From Hippasteria phrygiana (lineage: Eukaryota > Echinodermata > Asteroidea > Valvatida > Goniasteridae): 64,000 nucleotides of DNA. The notes under the pieces are model-generated. The model had not been told where the DNA came from, ran no database searches, and worked only from the letters and a program-made list of their open reading frames with translations. Where the stretch lies: contig JAZGUH010000331.1 in assembly GCA_037893225.1 (NCBI GenBank), forward strand, positions 1,364,001 through 1,428,000, in the 5' to 3' direction. Made by a program: the position numbers and the translations under genes. How positions within the stretch are numbered: the first letter of the stretch is position 1; each line of letters starts with the position of its first letter. Positions 35,041 to 46,055 of the stretch are shown piece by piece.

Positions 35041-36500
35041 GGACAATAGGAAAATATATCAATTAAAGATCTTATTAATTTGAATAACCATTTGATGAAA
35101 TTGCCCATAAAGGGATAAGAAAAGAAAAGCATGGTCATCCGTCACATGCACACACGGAGGTTACAAAACTCAATGTAAGAATGCAACAAATGAAGTCTTG
35201 AATGCACCAAAAACGTAATAGAACGTCCCTAAACAAAAACGAACACTATTAGGAACGAAATCGTTGGTGCTTAAGAACTGAAATTGAATGCTCAAACAGT
35301 GAAAAAGAAACCTTATAATTTGATCAGATGTGCAAAAATCACGCGAATTTGAATAACCGACAACAAAAATAATCAGAATTTTTTTGCAAATTGGCCGGGA
35401 AAACCTATATTTATTGGCCGCTTAAAGAGGCACCGTTTTCAAGAATATAAAGAAATGTGGTATTTGGAGTTTCGTGTAAAATGCCGTGTTTAGAAAGGTG
35501 TATCGGAAAAATTCATATCTTTCCTTACGATTTCTAATTGTCACTTTCCTGGGCACACTAAAATTTCAGTAAGGGCTTATTTAAGCGGCTAATCGGAACA
35601 GAACGCTTGATTGGAATAAGCCCTGACTGAAATTAAGTGTACCCAGGAAGGTGATAATTAGGACAAAATGGACCGTCGGGAAGTGTAAACAAACGCAGTC
35701 ACAGAAGACAGCTTGTACATCGTGTTGAATGTACTGGCTTTATTGTTTGATCTGTGGAACAATAACGAACAAAAAAATACAACTTTAAGTTTGTTATCTG
35801 GAAAATATGTTAAATAAACAGTTCTAAATGCCCATTTAAAATCGCAATATCCGAATTATTGGAAAGTATAACCTCTCTAAGTATGTCTGAAAGTATGTCT
35901 ATCATATCTCTGAAGTCTATCAATAGTCATCTCTATTAGTATATGAAAGGCCTGAAAGATTACACAATTATTTTTAATACTTAATATATGTAGGAAGAAA
36001 AGTCAGTTTTAAAGAATACATCGTTTAGGTCTATACAGGTACCGTTTCATGTCAATAATTTAGGCACAAATACCAGTCCAAAAACGCAGGAAACTCTTTT
36101 TCAAGCAAAATCTGTAAAAACTGGGTTCTATTTCCACCCAAACTGACTGAAGACAAAACATAAGCAAATAATAATGGTTAAACTGATTTATGTGAAATGC
36201 GTGCATGAACTAACAAAACTATTGAGGGCGCTCTTCACCCTGGCTCTCTGTCTAGCAACTCTTGTTCATCATAACAAAAATATGAAAACGAGCGTTACCG
36301 TGACTTTCTTTTGCACATATGATATTGTTCTAAACCCAAAATAGTTGGTGTCAACAACTCTTTCAAATGGGCCCTCTGGAAGCGACTAATTATTTCATAA
36401 AAATGACACATAGAACAACGCATGGCGTGAAATGCATTTTGCGCATGCGCACATCGACTTGACAACCAGCACCTAGCTTGCTCAAAAAAATCGCGTAAAA
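35041..36500. other. AT-rich intergenic DNA with one small palindromic element
   Basis: About 35543-35655 folds as an inverted repeat (CTTTCCTGGGCACACT, AATTTCAGT and AGGGCTTATT pair with complements downstream), typical of a ~110-bp miniature element. The rest shows no ORF or repeat I recognise. Confidence 0.5.
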
Positions 36501-36639
36501 AAAAACACGACTGAATAGCAGGACGTGGATTTTTTTACGCGAATATTGACGTCAATATTTACAAATTGCAATGTCCCTTCACGGCCACCATACAAAGGTC
36601 ACTGCACACAGAACGCTGAATTGCCACACCGCATGATGA

Positions 36640-37330
36640 AATTGAATTGCGGAACGATGAAATTGAATTGCGGAATGGTGAATTGGCGAATGAAAGGACG
36701 AACTCGCAGTAAAGGACGATTACTTGTAAAACCGAATAGTTATGCGAGCACGGAGAATCGATTACTACCAAATTGCCAAACGAAACGGCGAAATTGCCGA
36801 ATTGAATGGTGAATTGCAGAATTGAATGATGAAATTGCCGAATTGAATGATGAAATTGCCGAATTGAATGGTGAAATTGACAAATTGAATGGTGAAATTG
36901 CAGAATTGAATGATGAAATTGCCGAACAAAATGGTGAAATGCCAAACGGAATGGTGATTGCCGAATGTAATGATGAAGTTGCCGAATTGAATGATGGTAT
37001 TGCCGAATTGAATGATGATATTGTCGAATTGAATGATGATATTGCCGAATTGAATGATGATATTGCCGAACAGAATGGTGACATGCCAAACGGAATAGTG
37101 ATATTGCCGAATTGAATGATAAAATTGCCGAATTGAATGATGAAAATGCCAAATTGAATGGCGAATTTGCCGAATGGAATGGTGAAATTGCCGAACGGAA
37201 TGATGAAATTGCCAAACGGAATGGTGAAATTGCCGAATGGAATGTCGAAATGCAAAACGAAATTGCCGAATGGAATGATGAAATTGCCAAATTGAATGAT
37301 GGAATTGCCGAACGGAATGATGAAAATGAC
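36640..37330. repeat. 21-bp minisatellite with a heptad reading frame
   Basis: About 30 degenerate copies of GCCGAATTGAATGATGAAATT. Because the unit is 21 bp, the plus strand reads (IAELNDE)n in two overlapping frames (36822-37115 and 37112-37360) with a perfect coiled-coil heptad. The frame shifts in the middle and there is no sign of a gene around it. Confidence 0.85.
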
Positions 37331-37359
37331 GAAGCCAACGATCTAAAGCACCCAAGATA

Positions 37360-38190
37360 GCAATGGCGTTCCCGTAGAGAGCCAACGTATGCCAAACGTT
37401 TTTAGAAATTTGGGTGTACGTTCGCGTAAGTTGCCATTCGTTCGTGACACGTTTGACATACTTGTATTCGTTAGCTGTTCGTAAGGGTTCGCAGAGGTAC
37501 GCTGGGGTCGATTTTAAATTTTGGACATGTGACAACGTACTGATCAATACGCTATGTATACGTTGAGCATTCGCTGTGTGAACGTTTCGCACGTTGGGTG
37601 TACGTTTCTTCTTCGTCCGCTGTTCGTCCTAATACGTCCAACCCATCTGGAACTTTGCCATAGCGAATGCACAACGTATACATAGCATTTGTCTAACGAA
37701 TGGCTAACGAATGGTCAACGAATACACAGCGTATTCCGACCTACATCAACTTTCACAAGGCGTCCATCTAACGTGCTTGACGCTAGTCTACCGATATAGT
37801 AACGTGCGTCCACAGTACAGCTGCAGTACAAGTAGCGTTTTTCAGTCTGTGACGTCACAGCGGCCGCGAGTAGCTCCTTCATCATTTCTGCATGCTCAGC
37901 TCAACTGGTCTGCAGAGATGTTGACTGTCCGAGGTATCTTGGTGAAGTGTGGGTCAGCCGAGACACGTCACGTGACCGGCCGCAGCACGCTAGACATACG
38001 TTGGGCATTCGCTGGTCATTCGTTGTGTACGCTCAGCATTCGTTGGATGGACGCTACGCATGCGCTGTCATTCGTTACTATGGACGCTAGTTATACGATC
38101 AGCAATCGTTCCTCATTCGTTGGGCATTCGTCTTATACGCCAGGGAGTTCGTTGAGAGACAGATTTTGGCCGCAAATTTGAGCGTATTTG
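37360..38190. repeat. Word-rich repeat of CGTTCGTT/AACGAATG motifs
   Basis: CATTCGTT, GTTCGT, AACGTA and AACGAATG occur tens of times in varying spacing, and ACTTTGCCATA occurs at about 37653 and 38205. It looks like a TIR element whose interior is made of degenerate short words, comparable with 21491-22030. Confidence 0.55.
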
Positions 38191-40179
38191 CGCGTATCTG
38201 GACTTTGCCATATGACATTTGTTTTTAGTTTTTTAATGGGAAATTATAAACTCATGAAGTTTGGGATTTGCAAGTTACATGTATAGTGTTGGGGTTGAGG
38301 CAGTACAAGGCCTGAAGCTGGGACAAACAATTTTTAGGTGGTTGACATTTGGGTAATTGTTTCTATTTGTACCCATTTACTTTTATCTTACTTGGATGTA
38401 TTTAGAAGTATTGTGTATAATGTGTATAATTCAATCTGTGATTGCCACATCTTGTCTTAAGAAATAAACCATTTATGAAAAAAAATAAAAAATAAACAAA
38501 TTATATTAAACCACAGCAGCACATGGCCAAGCAATTAACTTAAAGTAGACTTCCTCAAGTCCATGAAGTCTAAGACTTAAAAAGGGCAATACAGTTACAA
38601 ACAGGTGGTTATATAATACAGGGGAAATGCAGTGAGAAAATGGGACTGGAGAAAGTCTAATCTCCTCGTGAATAAACATTCAAATGACACACTCGGAAAG
38701 GAATTTGTACACTCATGGAGGAAGGAAGTCTCTGCGGGAAAACCAGATCTCCCAGTTGAAACAAAGGTAAAAATACACTCTAAAGTCATTCAATCTACAT
38801 GTTCTAGGGGTAAAAATAAAGTCTTTCGCCACAAAGTCTTTCTCCATAAAATAAATTCTCCATGGAAATTAAACCATCCTAAGAGAAACAAAAAAAGTTC
38901 TAAAGCAGAAATTGATAACTTGCAAAAAAAAATACATTCAATATAAAACTAGCTAAAGAAAACTCAAGTCATCCTATCGACAAAACAGTACATCTTTCTT
39001 CAAATAAATTAAGAAGTCACGAAAATCTCAATTATACAAAAATGCAAATTCACTGGACCCATCATGATAAAGTAAAATGTCAAAACTTTCTAAAAAAAGA
39101 AACTTCCCATAGATAAAAACTCACTTTAAACCAAATCAAACAAAAACTGTAATAACTTTTAAAACATTATACAATATAAAAAGAACAACAATTGCATAAT
39201 AAAACTTACCAGGGCACTGTAACAGACGAAACACAAGGCTACGGCAGGTCGAACAACTCAAAGAAGTGTGAGAGAGGGCACATTGTGCACTCTTCTCCGC
39301 CGGTATGCATGCTAAGTGACGCTAGCTAAAACTCTGTACACATGTATAGGGTCTGTGGTCAAGGGAAAAGGTGCTGCTACTGGGGTCGGGGGAAACAACT
39401 ACATAAATCACAGTACATGTACAAAATAATCAGGGGAGCAACACTCTAAAAAATAACAAGGCAATATAATTTGGCCCTGCCACACTGGGGATAGCTCATG
39501 AAGTTATAACTGGGTCCAGTACCAGTTCAAAGACAACGGGAAAATTTGTCAAAAATTACAGTTCTCCGGCAGCATTTCAGAGCCATTTCAAGGCTCAAAA
39601 TGTATTTTTTCGAGGCAATTTTTGTTTTTCTCTTGAAATGTTGAGTGTTTTTCAATATCATAGATTATAGCAGGTGACCTTGCATACAACTTGATTATTT
39701 GAGATCGTTGGGGAACTAACCATCAATTTTTTTTAGGAAGATCGCAGATTGTGGAAATTATGAAGGAGTCGGAGGACGGAGGAATAAGTTTGCACTAAAA
39801 AAAGAAAAAGTAAATAAAAGAAACGAAAAAAACAACCAACAGGTTCAGTAAAAGAAACAGTCAGGAATATTGAGGTGTTTGCACGTCGGGAAAATGGTGC
39901 CAATTATTACGGCGGGTCGATTGGTAATGAATAATGTATGACTACGAGTCACATGATATGTACATGTTTGTGATCCATTTAAAACGTTAAGTGTAACTGT
40001 GTCAACATGTGACCAACAGATAAAATAATTGTGGTTCATAAAAAAAATGCATCAATCCAGAAAGTTGGGACAAACTTTTTTTGTCGCTCCTGGTTCCCCT
40101 GTGATATTTCCAAGGGACAACCAGATGATTTATTGTTGTCATAATAAATGTTTTTGTGTGTACAATTTACAAATTACCA
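38191..40179. other. AT-rich DNA, no recognised feature
   Basis: An A-rich stretch with AATAAA (38463, 38490) may be an old poly(A) tail. A plus-strand frame at 38632-38946 encodes a Lys-rich peptide of no recognisable family. No TIRs noticed. Confidence 0.5.
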
Positions 40180-40273
40180 CTTTGAAAATGTATTCAAATT
40201 TACCTAGTTTCCCTTGCGGATTGTTTGACGAATTATAAATGAAAAAGTCGCTTCCCAGGTTGTATCGTAAAAT

Positions 40274-40440
40274 CCCCCCCCACAGTAGTGTGGGACGAGT
40301 CTACTAGCGAATACTTACCCGTAGAGCCACTACCAATGCATATTTCCCTAGAGGGCGCAATACACTCGCTAAGATTTCACACAATAGCCTTCCCACCATG
40401 CCCCGCGGCACACCCGCCATGTTAGCTTCCTCTTTTCTCG
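40274..40440. repeat. DIRS terminal inverted repeat (3' end of element)
   Basis: Begins with a C-run, then ACAGTAGTGTGGGACGAGTC and GAATACTTACCCGTAGAG, then ~150 bp that is the inverse of 46200-46320. Confidence 0.9.
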
Positions 40441-40486
40441 AGCGATAGCAGGCAGATGCGCATCGAGCCCTCTGTGGGGAGGAGGG

Positions 40487-40610
40487 CGGGATGCTCTACG
40501 GGTAAGTATTCGCTAGTAGACTCGTCCCACACTACTGTGGGGGGGGGGGGGGGGGGGGGGGGAGTCTACAGCGCTCATCTTACCCGTAGAGCCACTACCA
40601 ATGCAGAGTA
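40487..40610. repeat. DIRS internal complementary region (circle-junction-like)
   Basis: GCTCTACGGGTAAGTATTCG and on to CACACTACTGTGG is the complement of the element's left end. After a ~25-base G-run, AGTCTACAGCGCTCATCTTA is the complement of its right end. The two complements lie back to back, as expected if this region templates the joining of the ends into a circular replication intermediate (DIRS1 model). Confidence 0.88.
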
Positions 40611-40780
40611 GCACCGCTTTTGGAGGTGGGAGTGAGATGCCACTGTGTGAGTCTAGGACACTCCATATAGAGGGGTATCACTGTTGGGAGAAATTGGTTA
40701 ATGCAACAGTATACAACCCTCAGTTACCAGCGGAAGTCACATAAACACGAGATGTGAGCTGACTGGTGGAGCGAACCCGT

Positions 40781-41930
40781 CTACTGGAGTTGCTGAGAGG
40801 TAGATTGCGAGGCCTGCGAGGCCGCATCGCTCGCTACCCGCAACGCCGCTCTTCCAGCACGTCCCTCAGTCTGGAGGACGTCTCGCAGGTAGCAGGCTGT
40901 GAAAGTGTTCGACGTCTTCCAGCATGCTGCCTGGGTGATATCGGCCAAGGGAACCCCTTTGAAGAAGGCCCATGACGTCGCCACTGCTCTGACGTCGTGA
41001 GCATGCACTTCAGAGCAGGCAGATGATGTATCCGGCCAGGTCTGTGAAGCCGTCCGAATAGCAGTCACAATCCAGCGCGTGATGGTGCTCTGTGAGGCTG
41101 GACGATATGGAGGGGTGGAGGTGACGAACAGGCTCGTCGCCTTGCCCCGGATCAGTTGGGTCCTGTTGAGGTACCACTTGAGTGTGCGAACAGGGCACCA
41201 TGTCCTATCTTCCAGTACAGATGACTGCGAGCGCATGTCTGGTACGAAGATGTCTGGTGGAGCAAAGGACTCGGACTGGTTCTTCGTGAGAAAGGACGCA
41301 TTTGGGACTAGACGTACCCCATTCGGTTCCCAGCGAATGTGGCCCGGATCAACAGATAGGGCATGTAGTTCGCTACGACGCCGTGACGTAGCCACCGCTA
41401 GCAAGAAAGCGAGCTTGACGGATAAGTCAAACAAGGTCGCCTGGCCCATTGGTTCGTAGGGGGCGCGTGATAGCGCCCCTAGAACGTTGGAGAGGTCCCA
41501 AGAAGGAAGGAGCTTACGAGTTGGTGGCCTCTCTAGAAACATTCCTCGAAGGATGTGACCCAGGGCATGGTTACTGGTAATTGATGACCCGTCCGCGAAA
41601 CCTTGATGGACGGCCGCAATAGCCGAACGGTAGTTCCGGATCGTGGCTACTGTGAGGCCCGAGTTGAACAGGTAAACAAAGAAGTCACCAATGTCGGTTA
41701 TAGGTGAATTGACTGGATCAACCGAATGCCGTCCACACCATTTGTAGTAATGGCGTAGGCGGCTATTGTAGACTTTCCTCGTGGAAGGTCTACGACTGCG
41801 TGCCGCGAATACGGCAGCGTCCTGCGAAAGGCCCGCTGCTCGGAAGGAGCGTTGGACAATGTCCAGCACGTCAGGTGAAGATCCCCGGGTGCTGGGTGAA
41901 TGAACCTCGAGCGAGGCTGAGACAGAATGT
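40781..41930 (-). CDS. DIRS tyrosine recombinase (integrase)
   Basis: Encodes the recombinase that would integrate the circular DNA intermediate. From about 41872 the frame shows DVLDIVQRSF and STRKVYNSRLRHYYKWC (N-terminal DNA-binding part), then the catalytic set: Arg in AVATSRRRSELHAL, His-x-x-Arg in HAHDVRAVATSW, and the tyrosine in NTFTACYLRDV, so the active site looks intact. The frame is open far upstream (to 43753), but there it overlaps RT in another frame and is not conserved-looking. The true start is unknown; expression could involve frameshifting or an internal start in the overlap with RT (RT stops at 41698). The boundary 41930 is approximate. Confidence 0.9.
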
Positions 41931-43824
41931 CCGGTCGAGGTGGAAGAATTAATGGTCGGTGCACCAAGAGCCGGATCAACCGGGGGAACCAGGGTTGACG
42001 TGGCCAAAACGGGGCGACAAGGAGAATCCTGCATCGTTCCTGTTCTATCTTCGTCAGTACCCGAGGGATCAGGGATATCGGCGGAAAAGCGTACGCGAAC
42101 ATCCCTTCCCAGGGCATCGAGAGGGCGTCGACATGCCACGCCCTCGGATCTGGGTATCTGGTGCAATAGACCGGCAGCTGGTTGTTGACCGCTGACGCAA
42201 ACAGGTCTACATGAGGGCGGTCGATGAGCATGAAGATTTGCGCGACCACCCGGGGATGTAGCGTCCACTCTGTTGGACGGATTACTCCCCTGGAGAGGGC
42301 ATCGGCTATCGAGTTGTCCGCTCCTAGGATGTGGAAGGCCGACAACGTGATGTTGGACCTTATGCACCAATGGAGTACTTCCCACGTCAGGAGGCAGAGC
42401 TGGGGTGACCGTGTGCCTCCCTCGTGGTTGAGGTATGCCACAACTGTGACATTGTCGCATTTGATTAGGACAGACCGATCCCGGACGTACGGTTGAAAAT
42501 GTCTGAGGGCATTGAACACCGCCAGCATCTCCAGAACATTGATATGTAGGGATCGCTGGTCCGGAGTCCACTCTCCCGCGGCCTGGCGCGGGTAAAGCAG
42601 AGCTCCCCAACCCAAGCCCGAGGCGTCCGTTGTTACGGTTACCGTCGGTTGTGGCTGCGGAAAGGTCACTCCGCGCATGAGGTTTGACGGATCGGACCAC
42701 CACCCCAGGTGTGGGCGTAGAAATACCGGAACCGGAACCATATGATGGATGAGGTGGTATTTCGGTCGGAAGTGAGCGAGGAGCTGGAGCTGGAGCGGGC
42801 GCATGTGGAGTCGGCAGTGAGGCACGAGATCCACCATGCTTGCCATGAGGCCGAGCAGTTTCAGCCATGCTGCTGCTGGGGCCAATGTTACTGCGAGGAA
42901 TAGATCGACGCACTGCTGCAGATTCTGAACTCGCCTGTCCGTCGGGAAAACCATGCTCGTTCTGAGGTTTATTACAGCCCCTAAGAACGTTGGGAGTTGT
43001 GTAGGAATTGGGTGTGATTTTCTTCTGTTGATCAGAAACCCAAGACGCGTGGCTAACTGTACGGTGGAGGCGAGCGCTCGGCTGGTTTCGTGCCGTGAAC
43101 GGCCCACTATCAGCCAGTCGTCCAAATACATGAAGATTGAAATGCCGCTCGCGTGGAGGGCTGCTCCCACCGACTTCACAATCCTCGTGAAAACCCGAGG
43201 GGATGTGGACAGTCCGAATGGGAGAGCCGTAAATTCGTAAGTCACGTTTCGGTAACGGAAGCGGAGGAACCGATAGTGACTCGGAAGAATGGGGACATGA
43301 AGATACGCGTCCTGCAGGTCGAGTGTAGCCGCCCATGCTTGGGCCGGAATCGAACCGAGGACCACCCGGAGCGTGTCCATACGGAACCGTTTGGGGCGGA
43401 TGAAGCTGTTTAAGGGCTTCAGGTTGAGAATAGGCCGCCAAGTTCCCGTGTCCATTTTTGGTGTGAGGAAAAAGGACGATAGGAAACCAGGTGACCTCCC
43501 CGACCGCGGAACCACGCGTATCGCTTTGTTCCGGAGGAGAGACTCGATTTCCGACTCTAGCGCCAGGCGTTTGGCGGGGTCGGATGGAGTTTCCGTGTGA
43601 CGAATTACTGTGTCCGACGGGGGGGTGCTCGTGAAATCCAATACGTACCCGTGCTGGATTGTCTTGAGCACCCACCGGTCGGAGACGACCTGGGACCAGG
43701 GCCCTGCGAAGGCTTGGAGGCGGCCACCCACGGGCCCGGCTGTGGGGGGCCACCAGGGTATGGGCGCGTCACTTGCGCCACCCTCCGGAAAACCGGGGGG
43801 CCGACGGCTTAAAGGTCTGGCCAC
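41698..43824 (-). CDS. DIRS reverse transcriptase-RNase H
   Basis: 708 codons. RT core: WRPILNLKPLNSF near 129-141, LDLQDAYLHVPI at 168-179, LPFGLSTSPRVF at 201-212, and the active-site YLDD at 233-236. RNase H: TTDASGLGWGALL from about 398 (Asp400), Glu432 in INVLEML, Asp457 in IKCDN, Asp508 in SIADALSR, all four catalytic acids present. A further conserved block follows (VDLFASAVNNQLP, DALSMPWEGMFAYAFPP, ILLVAPFWPRQPWFP; about 539-614), typical of DIRS-group proteins and probably the degenerate methyltransferase-like segment. Overlaps the gag ORF by 16 nt, suggesting translational coupling or frameshift. No disabling change seen. Confidence 0.94.
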   Translation of the reverse strand: MARPLSRRPPGFPEGGASDAPIPWWPPTAGPVGGRLQAFAGPWSQVVSDRWVLKTIQHGYVLDFTSTPPSDTVIRHTETPSDPAKRLALESEIESLLRNKAIRVVPRSGRSPGFLSSFFLTPKMDTGTWRPILNLKPLNSFIRPKRFRMDTLRVVLGSIPAQAWAATLDLQDAYLHVPILPSHYRFLRFRYRNVTYEFTALPFGLSTSPRVFTRIVKSVGAALHASGISIFMYLDDWLIVGRSRHETSRALASTVQLATRLGFLINRRKSHPIPTQLPTFLGAVINLRTSMVFPTDRRVQNLQQCVDLFLAVTLAPAAAWLKLLGLMASMVDLVPHCRLHMRPLQLQLLAHFRPKYHLIHHMVPVPVFLRPHLGWWSDPSNLMRGVTFPQPQPTVTVTTDASGLGWGALLYPRQAAGEWTPDQRSLHINVLEMLAVFNALRHFQPYVRDRSVLIKCDNVTVVAYLNHEGGTRSPQLCLLTWEVLHWCIRSNITLSAFHILGADNSIADALSRGVIRPTEWTLHPRVVAQIFMLIDRPHVDLFASAVNNQLPVYCTRYPDPRAWHVDALSMPWEGMFAYAFPPISLIPRVLTKIEQERCRILLVAPFWPRQPWFPRLIRLLVHRPLILPPRPDILSQPRSRFIHPAPGDLHLTCWTLSNAPSEQRAFRRTLPYSRHAVVDLPRGKSTIAAYAITTNGVDGIRLIQSIHL

Positions 43825-46055
43825 GCGGTCGGAAGGATTGGCCTCGGCGGGGACCCGTATATGGAGGGCGTGCCGAAGATTGAGCCGTTGACGCGGCGGG
43901 AAAACGCCCGTGGGTTCTGCCCTGTGGAAGCCGGGAGCGTCCTGCTGGGGCCCGGGGGGGTCGACTTGGCCTGAGGTTGAGGCTGTGCTGTCGACTTCTG
44001 GGCAGGCTTGCGAAGATTTATCTTATCGGTAGCCTCTATTCGCTTCGCTTCGGCCTCCATGGAGGCCTGGAACTGATTGGCGAATAAATCCGGGCCAAAT
44101 AATGGTAAAGCCTCTATCCGCTTCCTGGCCCCTTCCGAGGGGAGGTACAGGGAATCGAGGATATTGGCCCGACGGACGGATGTTGCCATCACCGAAATAC
44201 GAGCAAACTGCTCCAAAGTCAGGCGGAGGGTTTCGTCAAGGCAGCGGAAGGCTGGGGAGAGCATGTCCGCAGGAACAGTAGTCCCGTCCTCACAGCCTCT
44301 GACCAGGTACTCCGACAGCAGTAGGAGGAACGAGGTCGAGCGCATGCCGAATCTGGAGGCCCAGTCTGTCTTCCTCAAAGTGTCCTCGATCTTATTTCTA
44401 GTACGATCGGTAAATAGGGCACGTGTCGAACCCGACCCACTACCATCAGCGGCCAGCTTGTCTCTGGCAGAGTCAGGGACTGTTGGCACTGTAAAATAGT
44501 CGTCAAAGTCCTTCGACGGGAAACGGAAATAACCGTTGGTACGTTTGTCGAAGGACTGCCACGTTTTGCGATCCGCTACGGTCTGGATATGTTTAATGCA
44601 AAACTGGTCCAGGGGTAGGATCGGGAAGGGCGTCGAGCGTCCCGCAGGGATATCCGATGCGGTACGCTGTTTGAACGATTGCTGGGCCGAGGGTTTGGGT
44701 TCCTCAGCGGAAGTGTCCGGAAGACCCAAAACCCGGATCATGTCGCGTTGAACCAGACGCAACTGTGTCTCGATGGGGGAGAGATGATGCGTGTCAAGCA
44801 TGTCACCCTCTTCAGACAACCCCTGGTCCGAACCCGTGGCCTCCGTAGCTGGTGTCCGCTCACGATGGGGGGGCACCGCCGGCACTGAATCCCCATCCGA
44901 CCCCGAGAAAACTGCTGAAGGGTGGATGGAAATGGCCGGAGGTGAGGCCGGGGCACGACCCAAAGCCTGGGGGAGATGTTGTTGGTCACGACGAACCCAA
45001 CCCTGGACGTCCCGAGTCGGCGGAGCGACAACGGGGGCGACACTGGGGGCGAGTTGACCGAAGTGCGGGGCCGGCTGACCCATCTGGGGGGCAAGCAGGC
45101 CCGCGCTCGGGGCGAGTTGGCCCGCAATGGGGGCGAACCGTCCCGTGTCCGGGGCGAGTCGGCCAGCGTGTGGGGCGAGTTGGCCCACTGGCGCGAACCC
45201 CGCAGTTGACAAGGTCGACAGGGACGCGGTGAACGCCTGGAAAGCCTGTAAGAGATCCGCATTGGAAACAGACTCCGCATGTTTGCGGTGTTTCCGGGAG
45301 CGGTCCGAGGACGATGGTGTGTCCGAGGAACGGTGACGTTTCTTACGCGATTTCCCTTTCTTGACTGGGCGACCCCGCAAAACCTCAGTATCCGAGGGCT
45401 CGGTGGAGGGCGGGATCGCTGGAATTCCGGAGCATCGGAGTAAGTCCGAGGCAGAGGAAAAACTCGCAACGGGGACCCATGGGTCCCCCACCGAACGGCC
45501 AGGGGCTAACAGCCCGGGCGGATCGGTGATTGCGCTGCCCGCCAGGGTGGCACCGCTACCCTGGGTCCCGTGGTCATATGCCAGTGACCCATGGGTAGAG
45601 GCGGGCAGATTGGTCACGCTGAGCGTGGCCGTAGCCTTGGCCACACTGCCCGGGATCGGGGGGTGGCCAGAGGCAAAGGAAGGCAACTCGGCGGGGAGGG
45701 TGTCCCGCTTGCCTTTGAAGCTTTGGACCGTGGTGCGCGATTTTTGGCGACTCTTACCGGTCAGCTTCTTAGTCGGCTGGTTTTCCCCGTTATCCGCGGC
45801 CGGGGGAACGGGCTGAATATAGCCCGATCCCCGGCCTATGGGGAGGCCACTGCCCGTTTCCGGGCAGCGGAGTGAAGTCTGTGTACGGGGGAGGGTGGCC
45901 CCAACAGATTCACGGTCGGAGGCAAGGCCATGGGAGGAGGGTGTCTCCCTGGGCTCGCCCCCCGGAGGTGCGGGCAGTCCCGTGGAACCCACGTCCACGG
46001 GTACCGCCCCGCACCGAGCCGACTTATGCTTCACATTTTTCTCCCGTGAAGCCAT
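43809..46055 (-). CDS. DIRS gag-like ORF1
   Basis: 748 codons, first ORF after the 5' terminal repeat. The N-terminal third is Pro/Gly/Ser-rich, with a Lys/Arg-rich patch at about 230-260 (VKKGKSRKKRHRSSD). Residues ~288-340 are an imperfect repeat of GQLAP/GRLAP units. The C-terminal part (about 440-680) has longer hydrophobic and charged stretches (TSFLLLLSEYLVRGCEDGT) that look folded and resemble DIRS gag proteins. No zinc knuckle is seen. It presumably packages element RNA. Assignment rests on position and the absence of other domains. Confidence 0.8.
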   Translation of the reverse strand: MASREKNVKHKSARCGAVPVDVGSTGLPAPPGGEPRETPSSHGLASDRESVGATLPRTQTSLRCPETGSGLPIGRGSGYIQPVPPAADNGENQPTKKLTGKSRQKSRTTVQSFKGKRDTLPAELPSFASGHPPIPGSVAKATATLSVTNLPASTHGSLAYDHGTQGSGATLAGSAITDPPGLLAPGRSVGDPWVPVASFSSASDLLRCSGIPAIPPSTEPSDTEVLRGRPVKKGKSRKKRHRSSDTPSSSDRSRKHRKHAESVSNADLLQAFQAFTASLSTLSTAGFAPVGQLAPHAGRLAPDTGRFAPIAGQLAPSAGLLAPQMGQPAPHFGQLAPSVAPVVAPPTRDVQGWVRRDQQHLPQALGRAPASPPAISIHPSAVFSGSDGDSVPAVPPHRERTPATEATGSDQGLSEEGDMLDTHHLSPIETQLRLVQRDMIRVLGLPDTSAEEPKPSAQQSFKQRTASDIPAGRSTPFPILPLDQFCIKHIQTVADRKTWQSFDKRTNGYFRFPSKDFDDYFTVPTVPDSARDKLAADGSGSGSTRALFTDRTRNKIEDTLRKTDWASRFGMRSTSFLLLLSEYLVRGCEDGTTVPADMLSPAFRCLDETLRLTLEQFARISVMATSVRRANILDSLYLPSEGARKRIEALPLFGPDLFANQFQASMEAEAKRIEATDKINLRKPAQKSTAQPQPQAKSTPPGPSRTLPASTGQNPRAFSRRVNGSIFGTPSIYGSPPRPILPTAWPDL

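Noticed and set aside
36822..37360. Coiled-coil protein gene
   Set aside because: 21-bp minisatellite with a frame shift in the middle and no start, splice or poly(A) evidence.
38632..38946. Lys-rich 104-codon plus-strand frame
   Set aside because: No recognisable family, AT-rich surroundings, no splice or start evidence beyond an ATG.
41940..43753. Upstream part of the 990-codon minus frame as one protein with the recombinase
   Set aside because: It overlaps the conserved RT-RNase H in another frame and looks like a GC-rich shadow; only the part from about 41872 down has recombinase motifs.
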